Assembly (NCBI RefSeq): GCF_042661605.1
Contig: NZ_JBHSWJ010000002.1
Location: 3,596,001-3,660,000, forward strand
DNA: 64,000 nt
Direction of reading: 5' to 3'
Origin: Branchiibius cervicis
GTDB lineage: Bacteria; Actinomycetota; Actinomycetes; Actinomycetales; Dermatophilaceae
Part shown: positions 34,567 to 43,203 of the stretch, one piece after another
How positions within the stretch are numbered: the first letter of the stretch is position 1
Layout: each line of letters opens with the position of its first letter
Notes under the pieces: generated by a model
The model's database searches: none
Seen by the model: the letters and a program-made list of their open reading frames with translations, nothing else
What the model was told of the DNA's origin: nothing
Program-made: the position numbers and the translations under genes

Positions 34567-36127
34567 CGCGGTCCACGACTACGTGGTCGTGGGCGGCGGG
34601 ACCGCGGGATCGTTGCTGGCCGCTCGGTTGGCCGAGCGCGGTCGCGACGTGGCGCTGATCGAGTGGGGCCCTTCGGACAAGGACGAACCGCGCGCTCGTT
34701 ATCTGCGCCGCTGGGCCGAGATGCTCGAGGGCGAGTACGACCTGGACTATCGCAGCCTTCCCAACCAGCGCGGCAACTCCCATATCCGGCTGGCGAGGCT
34801 ACGGATCCTCGGCGGCTGCTCCACCGCGAACACGATGATCGCCTGGCGTCCCTTGGCCTCCGATCTGCAGGAGTGGGAGTCACTGGGGGCGACCGGTTGG
34901 GGTCCGGACTCCGTGCTGCCGCTCTACAAGCGGCTGCAGACCCCGATCCAACCCGTGGCGCCCAAGGACCGGAACCCGTTCGTCGCGGACGTGGTGGTCA
35001 GCGCCTCGTCCGCACTCGGCGTACCGGTGCAGGACGCCTGGAACGACGGCAGACTGGACGAATCGCCCTGCGGCGCAGGCTTTTTCGAGGTGGGCTACGA
35101 CTCCGACTCCGGGGTGCGGGCGTCCACGTCGATCCACTATCTGCACGAGGCGGCGCCTGGTACCCCGCTGCCGACGATCCTCACCGGGTTGCGGGCGACG
35201 CAGATCGTGCTGTCCGACGACGGCGGGCGCGCGACCGGTGTCCGGGTGCGGTCCGCCGACGGCACCAGGGCCACCGTTTCCGCCCGCCGAGAGGTCATCC
35301 TGTGCGCCGGCGCCATCGACACCCCGCGGCTGCTGCAGTTGTCCGGGATCGGGCCACGCGACGTACTCCAGTCGGCCGGCGTCCCTGTGCAGCACCAGCT
35401 GCCCGGTGTCGGTGCCAACCTGCAGGACCACGTCGAGGGTTTGGTGGTGTGGGAGGCGCGGCGGACGCCGCCGGACACCTGCGCGAGCGGCTGGGACGCG
35501 GGCGCCATGATCAGTGATGCGACACCCGACGACCGCCCCGATATCTTGATGCACTTCCCGGTCGAGCCGTGGGCGGTACACGCCGATCGCTACCGGGCCG
35601 AGCATGGCCAGGAACCGCTGCCGCACAACATCGTTTCGATCGCGCCCAACGTCGCCCGGCCGCTGTCCCGCGGGCGCACCTGGATCACCTCTGCGGATCC
35701 CGACGTGCCGCCGGCCATCGACTACCGCTCCTTCACCGACGCGCAGGGGCGCGACGAGCACCTGCTGGTCGAGGGCGTACGCCGGGGCCGGCGGATCGCG
35801 CAGACCGAGCCGATGCGCTCCTGGGTCGGACAGGAACTCTTCCCGGGCGCGCAGATCGAGGACGACGAGCAGCTGTCGGCCATCCTGCGGGCCACCCACC
35901 AGACCGTCTATCACGTCAGCGGCACCTGCCGGATCGGCGCGCCCGACGATCCGGAGGCAGTGGTCGACCCGCAGCTCGCAGTGCGTGGCGTCGCCGGTCT
36001 GCGGATCGCGGACGCCTCCGTCTTCCCCACCCTGACCGCGACCAACCCGGTCGTGACGGTGATGCTGGTGGCCGAGCGTGCCGCCGACCTGATCACCGAC
36101 GCCATCCCACACCAACAAGGAGTCTGA
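34559..36127 (+). CDS. GMC-family FAD oxidoreductase
   Basis: 522-aa flavoprotein. VVVGGGTAGSLLAARLAERG binds FAD; GGCSTANTMIAW and CAGAIDTPRLLQLSG are GMC signatures; the active-site pair is H452 (YHVSGTC) and N496 (TATNP). ATG 34559 lies inside the end of the aldehyde dehydrogenase gene (8-nt overlap), so the two are translationally coupled. It is only a distant paralogue of the left-arm GMC enzyme and probably takes a different alcohol. Confidence 0.9.
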   Translation: MDDAVHDYVVVGGGTAGSLLAARLAERGRDVALIEWGPSDKDEPRARYLRRWAEMLEGEYDLDYRSLPNQRGNSHIRLARLRILGGCSTANTMIAWRPLASDLQEWESLGATGWGPDSVLPLYKRLQTPIQPVAPKDRNPFVADVVVSASSALGVPVQDAWNDGRLDESPCGAGFFEVGYDSDSGVRASTSIHYLHEAAPGTPLPTILTGLRATQIVLSDDGGRATGVRVRSADGTRATVSARREVILCAGAIDTPRLLQLSGIGPRDVLQSAGVPVQHQLPGVGANLQDHVEGLVVWEARRTPPDTCASGWDAGAMISDATPDDRPDILMHFPVEPWAVHADRYRAEHGQEPLPHNIVSIAPNVARPLSRGRTWITSADPDVPPAIDYRSFTDAQGRDEHLLVEGVRRGRRIAQTEPMRSWVGQELFPGAQIEDDEQLSAILRATHQTVYHVSGTCRIGAPDDPEAVVDPQLAVRGVAGLRIADASVFPTLTATNPVVTVMLVAERAADLITDAIPHQQGV

Positions 36128-36130
36128 CCC

Positions 36131-36559
36131 GTGACCGACGAGATCGTCGTCGGCGGCCACCGCCGCATCCGCCCGTTCAATACCGCCGACACCTACCCCG
36201 AGCAGAATCTCGGCAACGACTTGTGCCAGGCCGTCGTCGCGGGCAACACGGTGTACGTCCGCGGGCAGGTCGCGCAGGATCTCGACACCCGGGAGAACGT
36301 CGCGGTCGGGGACGCGGCCGGGCAGACCCAGAAGGTCTGCGACAACATCCTGTTGCTGCTCTCGGAGGCGGGTGCGCAGCCGGAGCACATCGTCAGTTGC
36401 CACATTTACCTCACCGACATCCGGTACCGCGAGGACGTCTACCGGGTGATGGGCGAGCGGTTGGCCGGTGTCTATTACGTCTCGACCGGCCTGGTGGTGC
36501 AGGCGTTGGCCCGGCCCGAATGGCTCGTCGAGGTCGGCGTCGTCGCGGTGATCCCGTGA
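36131..36559 (+). CDS. RidA-family enamine/imine deaminase
   Basis: 142-aa YjgF/RidA protein, which hydrolyses reactive enamines and imines released by amino-group chemistry. Visible are the start RRIRPFNTADTYPEQ, VYVRGQVAQDL, the trimer-interface strand HIVSCHIYLTD, and the active-site arginine region ALARPEWLVEVGVVAV. Spaced 3 nt from the GMC gene and overlapping the DUF1028 start (GTGA). Its presence next to an amine dehydrogenase suggests imine intermediates. Confidence 0.92.
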   Translation: MTDEIVVGGHRRIRPFNTADTYPEQNLGNDLCQAVVAGNTVYVRGQVAQDLDTRENVAVGDAAGQTQKVCDNILLLLSEAGAQPEHIVSCHIYLTDIRYREDVYRVMGERLAGVYYVSTGLVVQALARPEWLVEVGVVAVIP

Positions 36560-37229
36560 CCTTCTCCCTGGCGGCGCGCTGTCCGCGGACCGGGCGCTTC
36601 GGCATCATCGTGTCGTCGTCCAGCCCGGCGGTCGCCGCGCGCTGCGCCCACGCACGGGCGGGCGTCGGTGTGGCGGCCAGCCAGAACATCACCGATCCGT
36701 CGTTGGGCGTCGCCCTGCTGGATGCGGTCGAGGCGGGTCACACCGCCCAGGAGGCGCTGGATCGGGTCGTCGACGCCGGACCGTTCAGCGAATACCGCCA
36801 GTTGACCATCGTCGACGGCCGTGGCGGTGCCGCGGCGCACTCGGGGCCACGCACGCTCGGTGTGCACGGCAGCGCCGTCGGCGACGGTGCCGTGGCCGCC
36901 GGCAATCTGCTGGCCGACGACGGGGTACCGGCCGCGATGCTGGCCGAGTTCGAACGGACCGCCGGGTTGGTGCTCGGTGACCGTCTCATGGCGGCCCTGC
37001 GCGCCGGGGCCGACGCGGGGGTGAGGCCGGGCCGGTGCACTCGGCAGGGATGCTGATCGTGGACCGGGTGTCCTGGCCGGTGACCGACCTGCGGGTCGAC
37101 TGGTCGGATTCTCCGCTGGCGGACCTGCAGCAGCTGTGGGAGTTGTGGGCTCCGCAGGAGGCGGACTACGTAACCCGCGGCTTGGATCCGAGCACCGCTC
37201 CCGCGTACGGGGTTCCGGGTGATGAGTGA
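36556..37229 (+). CDS. DUF1028 protein (frameshifted)
   Basis: DUF1028 proteins have an Ntn-hydrolase-like look and often lie beside RidA genes. The start TFSLAARCPRTGRFGIIVSSSSPAVAARC is cut here only for length: residues TFSLAARCPRTGRFG then IIVSSSSPAVAARC match the family. The frame breaks at the G5 run 37017-37021; one added G restores DAGGEAGPVHSAGMLIV and continues through WPVTDLRVDW to the stop at 37229. GTG 36556 overlaps the RidA stop, and the 3' end overlaps the M20 gene. Function unproven. Confidence 0.8.
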
Positions 37230-38361
37230 CCTGAAGGAGGTGGCCCGTCAGACGGTAGCTGCCGACCGGGCTGGGCTCATCGATTTGTCGGAGCAGTTGC
37301 ACGCCGATTCTGAGACGGCGTGGCACGAGGAGCGCTCCAGCGCAGCCGTGGCAGCAGCGCTCGGGCCTGGCTTCACCGTCGAACAGCCCTACCTGGGGTT
37401 GCCGACCGCCTTCCGCGCCGTGGCCGGTTCGGGTGCACGGCGCGTCGGCATCATGGCGGAGTACGACGCGTTGCCGGGTCTGGGGCACGCCTGCGGGCAC
37501 AACCTCATCTCCGCGATCGCCGTCGGAGCCGGCCGCGCCTTGGCCGCGGTAGCCGCCGACCTGGACCTGACCGTTGAGGTGTACGGCACGCCGGCGGAAG
37601 AAGGCGGTGGCGGCAAGATCGAACTGCTCGAACGCGGTGCCTTCGCTGGGCTGGACCTGGCCATGATGGCCCACCCGGCGCCGGTGGACGTCGCCGAGGC
37701 GCAACCGTTCGCGGTGTCGCACTCGCACATCACCTACACCGGTAAGGCCGCGCACGCAGCGGCGTACCCGGAGCAGGGCGTCAACGCAGCCGACGCCTTC
37801 ACGGTCGCTCAACTGGCGATTGCACTACTGCGCCAACAGTTTCCGGCTTCGGTGCGGGTGCACGGCATCGTCACCAAGGGCGGCGACGCACCCAACGTCA
37901 TTCCGGATCGTACGGAGGGCCGGTGGTACGTGCGCGCCGAGACGTTGGCCGAGCTGACCCTGGTCGAGGAGAAGGTGCGCCGCTGCTTCGAGGCGGGCGC
38001 ACTGGCGACCGGATGTGAGTTGACCATCGAGCCGGAGTCTGCGCCGTACAGCGAATTCCGCACGGCGCAGGATGTTCTCGACCTTTACAAGGCCAACGCT
38101 CTGGCGCTCGGCCGGTCGTTCGCCGACGCGGAGCTTGGCGGCCGGATGAACCGGGCCTCGACCGACTTCGGCAATGTCTCCCTGACGGTGCCGGCGATCC
38201 ACCCGTACATCGGCGTGGGCAGTCTGCCGGCCGTCAACCATCAGAAGGAATTCGCCGACCACTGTGTCGGTCCGGTCGCCGAGCAGGCGCTCTTCGACGG
38301 GGCCGTCGCCCTGGCGTGGACCGGCATCGACTATTTCGCACCCACCAAGGACGTATCGTGA
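37222..38361 (+). CDS. M20-family amidohydrolase/peptidase
   Basis: 379-aa zinc-dependent hydrolase like p-aminobenzoyl-glutamate hydrolase and N-acyl amino acid amidohydrolases. Metal and catalytic residues are in EYDALPGLGHACGHN (about 80-94) and TPAEEGGGGK (about 123-132); KGGDAPNVIPD is the family signature. It likely releases an amine or amino acid from an amide. ATG 37222 is chosen; GTG 37219 is one codon earlier. The stop overlaps the next GTG. Confidence 0.9.
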   Translation: MSDLKEVARQTVAADRAGLIDLSEQLHADSETAWHEERSSAAVAAALGPGFTVEQPYLGLPTAFRAVAGSGARRVGIMAEYDALPGLGHACGHNLISAIAVGAGRALAAVAADLDLTVEVYGTPAEEGGGGKIELLERGAFAGLDLAMMAHPAPVDVAEAQPFAVSHSHITYTGKAAHAAAYPEQGVNAADAFTVAQLAIALLRQQFPASVRVHGIVTKGGDAPNVIPDRTEGRWYVRAETLAELTLVEEKVRRCFEAGALATGCELTIEPESAPYSEFRTAQDVLDLYKANALALGRSFADAELGGRMNRASTDFGNVSLTVPAIHPYIGVGSLPAVNHQKEFADHCVGPVAEQALFDGAVALAWTGIDYFAPTKDVS

Positions 38362-40469
38362 CCGACCACGCCAGCCCCTCGCCGTACGACATTCTCTTCG
38401 AGCCGGTCCAGATCGGGCCGCGCACGACCAAGAACCGCTTCTACCAGGTGCCCCACTGCAACGGCATGGGATACCGCGACCCCAGCGCGCAGGCCGCGAT
38501 GCGGCGGGTGAAGGCTGAAGGCGGTTGGGGTGTGGTGTGCACCGAGCAGGTCGAGATCCACGCGACCTCCGACATCGCCCCCTTCATCGAGCTGCGGATC
38601 TGGGACGACCAGGACCTGCCCGTCCTGGCCCGGATCGCCGACGCCATCCACGAAGGCGGCGCCCTCGCGGGGATCGAGCTGGCGCACAACGGGATGAACG
38701 CTCCGAACCTCTACAGTCGCGAAACCCCTTTAGGGCCCGCGCATCTGCCGGTGGCGCCCGACACCATCGCGCCCGTGCAGGCGCGAGCCATGACCAAAGC
38801 CGACATTGCCGATCTGCGCCGGTGGCACCGCACCGCCGTACGCAAATCCGTCGACCTCGGCTACGACGTGATCTACGTGTACGCCGCGCACGGGTACAGC
38901 GGGCTGCACCACTTCCTCTCGCCGCGCTACAACCAGCGCACGGACGAGTACGGCGGCTCGGTGGAGAACCGGATGCGCCTGCTGCGGGAGATCCTCGAGG
39001 ACACCCAGGAGGAGGTCGCCGGTCGTGCCGCGGTCGCCTGCCGGATCGCCGTGGACGGGGAGTTCGGCGTCGGCGGTGTCGGACGGGAGGACATTTCGGC
39101 CGTGCTGGAAGCGGTCGGTGAGGTGCCGGACCTGTGGGACTTCGCGATGGGCTCGTGGGAGGAGTGCTCCCTGACCTCCCGATTCGGGGCCGAAGGTAGT
39201 CAGGAGCAGTACGTCGCGGGGCTGAAATCGCTGACCAGCAAGCCTGTGGTGGGTGTGGGCCGGTTCACGTCTCCGGACGAAATGGTGCGCCAGGTGCGCA
39301 AGGGGATCCTGGACCTGATCGGTGCCGCCCGGCCCTCTATCGCAGATCCGTTCCTGCCCAACAAGATTCGCTCAGGTCGCCTCGACAAGATCCGGGAGTG
39401 CATCGGCTGCAACGTGTGCGTCACCGGTGATCAGACCATGTCGGTGATCCGCTGCACGCAGAATCCGAGCATGGGTGAGGAGTTCCGCCGCGGCTGGCAT
39501 CCGGAGAAGATCCGGGTCCGCGAGTCCAAGTCCAAGGTGCTCGTGGTGGGCGCCGGACCGGCGGGGTTGGAGGCGGCCCGGGCACTCGGCGTACGCGAGT
39601 ATGAAGTGACGCTCGTCGAGGGGTCGCGCAACCTCGGCGGCCGGGTCACGGACGAGTCGAAGCTGCCCGGGCTCAGCGCATGGGGTCGGGTGCGGGACTA
39701 CCGCGAGCTGGCGCTGGAGGACCTGTCGAACGTTGAGGTCTACCGCGAAAGTCCCATGACCGCAGGCGATATCGAGGATTTCGGCTTCGAACACGTCATC
39801 GTGGCGACCGGTTCGACGTGGCGCGCAGACGGGGTCGGGCGCTGGCACACCACACCCGTGCCGGTGGCCGAAGGAGCCTCGGTGCTCACCCCGAACGACC
39901 TCTTCACAGGTTCGCGCCCCTCGGGCAAGAAGGTCGTGGTGTGGGACGACGACTACTACTACCTGGGCGGAGTCGTGGCTGAGTTGCTCGCCGGCGAGGG
40001 GTACGACGTGTCCATCGTGACGACGACCTCCCAGGTGTCGCCGTGGACCCAGCACACCTTCGAGGTCGGCAAGATCCAGGCTCGATTGATCGAGAAAGGA
40101 GTCGCCCGGGTCATCGACACCGCCCTGGTGTCGGTCGAGGCCGGTTCGGTCCAGGTGGCCGACGTCTACACCGGATCGGTGCGATCGCTCGACGCGGACG
40201 CCGTCGTGATGGTGACGGCGCGGTTGCCACGAGAAGAGCTGTTGAACCAGCTCTCCCCGATGGCGGCTGACGGCCGGCTGGCCACGGTGCGCGGTGTCGG
40301 CGACTGCTGGGCACCGGGCACGATCGCCGCCGCGGTGTGGTCCGGCCGCAAGGCCGCCGAGGAGTTCGATGCTCCGGTCCTGCCCAACGACGTGGTGCCA
40401 TTCCGTCGTGAGGTCACGCAGCTCGCGCCGGCGTGGGAGTTCGACCGCTCGCTCGCTTACGAGCAGTAG
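38358..40469 (+). CDS. Trimethylamine/dimethylamine-dehydrogenase-type flavoprotein
   Basis: 703 aa, close to the 729 aa of trimethylamine dehydrogenase. Old-yellow-enzyme barrel with NRFYQVPHC, where C34 aligns with the cysteine that covalently holds FMN; a [4Fe-4S] cluster site C348-C351-C354-C366 (CIGCNVC then CTQNP); and a C-terminal ADP/FAD-like domain from VLVVGAGPAGLEAARAL. Alternatives are dimethylglycine demethylase DgcA and other N-demethylases. No ETF or DgcB gene is nearby. Last gene of the right arm, ending at a strong terminator. Confidence 0.88.
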   Translation: MTDHASPSPYDILFEPVQIGPRTTKNRFYQVPHCNGMGYRDPSAQAAMRRVKAEGGWGVVCTEQVEIHATSDIAPFIELRIWDDQDLPVLARIADAIHEGGALAGIELAHNGMNAPNLYSRETPLGPAHLPVAPDTIAPVQARAMTKADIADLRRWHRTAVRKSVDLGYDVIYVYAAHGYSGLHHFLSPRYNQRTDEYGGSVENRMRLLREILEDTQEEVAGRAAVACRIAVDGEFGVGGVGREDISAVLEAVGEVPDLWDFAMGSWEECSLTSRFGAEGSQEQYVAGLKSLTSKPVVGVGRFTSPDEMVRQVRKGILDLIGAARPSIADPFLPNKIRSGRLDKIRECIGCNVCVTGDQTMSVIRCTQNPSMGEEFRRGWHPEKIRVRESKSKVLVVGAGPAGLEAARALGVREYEVTLVEGSRNLGGRVTDESKLPGLSAWGRVRDYRELALEDLSNVEVYRESPMTAGDIEDFGFEHVIVATGSTWRADGVGRWHTTPVPVAEGASVLTPNDLFTGSRPSGKKVVVWDDDYYYLGGVVAELLAGEGYDVSIVTTTSQVSPWTQHTFEVGKIQARLIEKGVARVIDTALVSVEAGSVQVADVYTGSVRSLDADAVVMVTARLPREELLNQLSPMAADGRLATVRGVGDCWAPGTIAAAVWSGRKAAEEFDAPVLPNDVVPFRREVTQLAPAWEFDRSLAYEQ

Positions 40470-40486
40470 GGATTCGAGGCACCGCA

Positions 40487-40521
40487 AAGCCCCCGCGATC
40501 CTGGTCGGATCGCGGGGGCTT
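40487..40521. terminator. Bidirectional terminator ending the right catabolic arm
   Basis: A perfect 15-bp stem, AAGCCCCCGCGATCC with GGATCGCGGGGGCTT, around a TGGTC loop. It lies between the amine dehydrogenase stop (40469) and the convergent monooxygenase stop (40536), so it can serve both. Confidence 0.85.
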
Positions 40522-40535
40522 CGGGTATGTGGGAC

Positions 40536-41798
40536 TCAGCTGGAGTAGGCGAGGTACCCGCGCTGGGTCTGGATGTGGTCGGCGACGTACTTCGCGTCGT
40601 GCCAGACACCCCAGATGAAGCTGGAGCCGCGGCGGGACAGCCACGGCAGGCCGAGGAAGTACACCCCGGGCTCGGCGCTGACGCCGCGGCGCTGGATAGG
40701 TCGGCCGGACTCGTCGAAGGCATCGACCTTCAGCCAGTCGTAGTTCTGGGTGAAGCCGGTCGCCCAGATGATCGTCGTGATCCCGGCCTCGGCCAGGTCG
40801 AGCTCGCGCAGCGGATCGGTGACGCACGCCGGGTCCGGGCCGATGACCCGCGCCTCGGGCTCCGGCGGAAGATCCAGACCGTTGCGCTCGACGTACGCGT
40901 CGGCGGCATCGAGCAGGGCGAGGTAGTTCTCGTCGCCCAGGGCGATGTTGGTGGCGAGGTCGTCGCCGAACGTGAGGGCACCGTCCCGGTAGGCCTGCGT
41001 GCGCCCGACGAGCGTGATGCCGGCTTCGGCGAGACGCCGGAAGTCGACCGTGTGACCGCCGTTCGCCCCGCTCACTGCGATGGTGACGTGCTCGGCTCCC
41101 TGCGGCGGTGTCTCGGCGTCCCACAGGCCGAGAACGCCCAGCCACCAGACGAAGTCGCGACCGCGGTAGGACCTTGGCGGCCGGTCGTGCGGGCCGACGG
41201 ACAGGTAGACCTCGCGGCCTGCGGCGTTGATCTCCTCGGCGATCTGCACACCGGAGGATCCGGCACCGACCACCAGCACGTTGCCCGGTGCCAGTTGCTG
41301 CGGGTTGTAGTACGACGAGGAGTGGATCTGGGTGATGCCATCAGTACGCGGGACGATCGGCGGGAAGACCGGCGTCTGGAACGGCCCGGTTGCCACGACG
41401 ACGTAGCGAGCCGTGAACGACCCGTCGGAGGTCTCGACCCGGAACCCGGCACCGCCGTCGACGCGCTGCACGCTCGTGACGTCGACGCCGCAGCGGATGG
41501 GCGCGTTGATCATGGCGGCGTACTTCTCGAAGTAGTGCGCCACCTGCTCCTTGGCAGCAAAGCCGTCCGGGTCGACGTCGTCGAATTCCAGGCCCGGGAA
41601 ACGGTCATGCCAGGCGGGACCGTTGGCGACAAGGGAGTCCCAGCGCTCGGTGCGCCAGCGTTCGGCGATGCGGTCCCGCTCCAGGACGACGTAGTCGATG
41701 CCGTACCGGCCGAGGTGTTCACTCGCGGCGACGCCGGCTTGACCGGCGCCGATCACGACGACCTCGACGTCTCGCAGCGGTTCGATGGATTCAGACAT
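40536..41798 (-). CDS. Flavin-containing monooxygenase (CzcO-like)
   Basis: 420-aa FAD/NAD(P)H enzyme: FAD-binding VIGAGQAGVAASEHL at the start, the NADPH-binding VVGAGSSGVQIAEEI near the middle, and the ATGF motif in TTIIWATGFTQNYDWL. Such enzymes oxygenate amines, sulfides or ketones; the substrate here is not evident. The terminator at 40487 separates it from the catabolic arm, but a link to the same chemistry is possible. About 150 nt upstream separate it from the PucR gene; I see no clear site there. Confidence 0.85.
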   Translation of the reverse strand: MSESIEPLRDVEVVVIGAGQAGVAASEHLGRYGIDYVVLERDRIAERWRTERWDSLVANGPAWHDRFPGLEFDDVDPDGFAAKEQVAHYFEKYAAMINAPIRCGVDVTSVQRVDGGAGFRVETSDGSFTARYVVVATGPFQTPVFPPIVPRTDGITQIHSSSYYNPQQLAPGNVLVVGAGSSGVQIAEEINAAGREVYLSVGPHDRPPRSYRGRDFVWWLGVLGLWDAETPPQGAEHVTIAVSGANGGHTVDFRRLAEAGITLVGRTQAYRDGALTFGDDLATNIALGDENYLALLDAADAYVERNGLDLPPEPEARVIGPDPACVTDPLRELDLAEAGITTIIWATGFTQNYDWLKVDAFDESGRPIQRRGVSAEPGVYFLGLPWLSRRGSSFIWGVWHDAKYVADHIQTQRGYLAYSS

Positions 41799-41952
41799 AG
41801 GGGGCTCTTCCGGTCGTCATCTGCGCTGCGCGACGTTGCGCCGGCCTGATGGTGATGGGTCGAGTCTTGAGCAGGGCAGCCATCCTGTCCAACAGATGTT
41901 ATTGGCCTTCTGCTTCAAAGAAACTGATGTAGGTCGCCCGACACTCGTTCTC

Positions 41953-43107
41953 TCACGCCAGGGCGATCACCAGGTTGCGGATCACGATCGGATCGTCCAA
42001 TGACTCGCCGAAAAGCTCCCGGATGCGGGTCATCCGGTAACGCACCGTCTGCGGGTGCACGTGCAATTCCTCGGCCACCGCATCGCGCCGGCCCTGGTGC
42101 AGTAGCCAGGACCGCAACGTCTCCGCCAGTCGCTCGCGGGAGGACTGGTTCTCCTCGGACAACGGCGACAACACCTTGGCCCTCAGGTCAGCGAGCGCGC
42201 CGACGTCCGAGTTCAGCACCAGCGTCGCCAGGTGCGCGTCGGTGTCGATCGGGCCTTCCACCGCGGCGAACGCGCCCAGGGCGTCCAGCTCTGCCGCGCG
42301 GGCGGCCCGGCCGTAGGAGGTGGCGACCTGCGCCCACGGACGGGTGCACCCGACGTACGCGCGCCTGTCGCCCAACGCGGTGAGCAGGCGTCCCCGGCTG
42401 CCGGGCACCAGGAACACGGTCAGCCCGTGCCGGCCGGGATCGTCGGTGGCGCGCAACCAGCCGTCGGGCAGCCGGCCGAGCAACATGGACAGCCGGGTGG
42501 GAGCTACCAGTACGACGGTCAGCCAGTTCGGCAGCGCCCATCCCGTCTCCGCCGCGAGAGTCTCGATGGTCGCCGGATCGCGTTCGGCCAGAAGCGCATT
42601 CGCCAATCGACCACGGGAATTTGTCTCGTCGGTCAGCTCATCCACATGTCCCGTCACCGACGAGGCGGACAGTTCGTCGATGTAGGCAAAGACCAGCTCG
42701 GCGAAGTGCGCCACGTCGGAGGCCGAGGCCCTCTGCACGGCGGGCAGCGACGACATCTCGCGCCACGCCGTACGTGCGCCGACGCGGTAGGCCGACAGCA
42801 ACGAGTCCATCCGCCGGCCGCTCTTGGCCTCCCCGCGCCCCAACTCGTAGGCGCCCGCGAGGGACTGCTCGATGGGGGTGGACGGGTCACCCACGCGCCG
42901 CCCGGCGGCCAGGCGTAAGAAGCCGGCCAGCGCCAGTTGCACGGCTTGCTCGATGGCCAGGCGCAGGTCCCCGCGCAGCGCCGCGCGGTAGGCGGGCACC
43001 TCGGTCACGATCGCGTCCACGCACTGCACCGCGATCCGCGGCAGTTCGCGGCTGACGGCGGCCACCTGGCGCGCTCCGAGCGCCGGGCTCGTGACCTTGG
43101 CGTCCAT
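41953..43107 (-). CDS. PucR/CdaR-family transcriptional regulator
   Basis: 384 aa. The C-terminal helix-turn-helix (AVAEELHVHPQTVRYRMTRI, about 343-362) is the PucR HTH_30 type. The N-terminal helical domain (RMDSLLSAYRVGARTAWREM) is typical of regulators that in actinobacteria lie divergent from the ferredoxin-reductase and desaturase pair. It is transcribed away from that pair across 96 nt, so regulation of membrane desaturation is the best guess. Confidence 0.87.
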   Translation of the reverse strand: MDAKVTSPALGARQVAAVSRELPRIAVQCVDAIVTEVPAYRAALRGDLRLAIEQAVQLALAGFLRLAAGRRVGDPSTPIEQSLAGAYELGRGEAKSGRRMDSLLSAYRVGARTAWREMSSLPAVQRASASDVAHFAELVFAYIDELSASSVTGHVDELTDETNSRGRLANALLAERDPATIETLAAETGWALPNWLTVVLVAPTRLSMLLGRLPDGWLRATDDPGRHGLTVFLVPGSRGRLLTALGDRRAYVGCTRPWAQVATSYGRAARAAELDALGAFAAVEGPIDTDAHLATLVLNSDVGALADLRAKVLSPLSEENQSSRERLAETLRSWLLHQGRRDAVAEELHVHPQTVRYRMTRIRELFGESLDDPIVIRNLVIALA

Positions 43108-43203
43108 GACCCTCCCGAAGTTGTTCGCGCTGGATAGTTCTATGGCAGAGATTCACGTTGTCTGGCCAAGATTTTACGCCCTGAACACCACCACACTGGC
43201 AGG

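Noticed and set aside
34880..36403. Minus-strand frame opposite the right-arm GMC gene
   Set aside because: Same reason; the plus strand has the GMC active-site residues H452 and N496.
37311..37321. GATTCTGAGA near the start of the M20 gene as a third copy of the palindromic repeat
   Set aside because: Only about nine bases match and the inverted partner is absent; it encodes conserved residues of the hydrolase.
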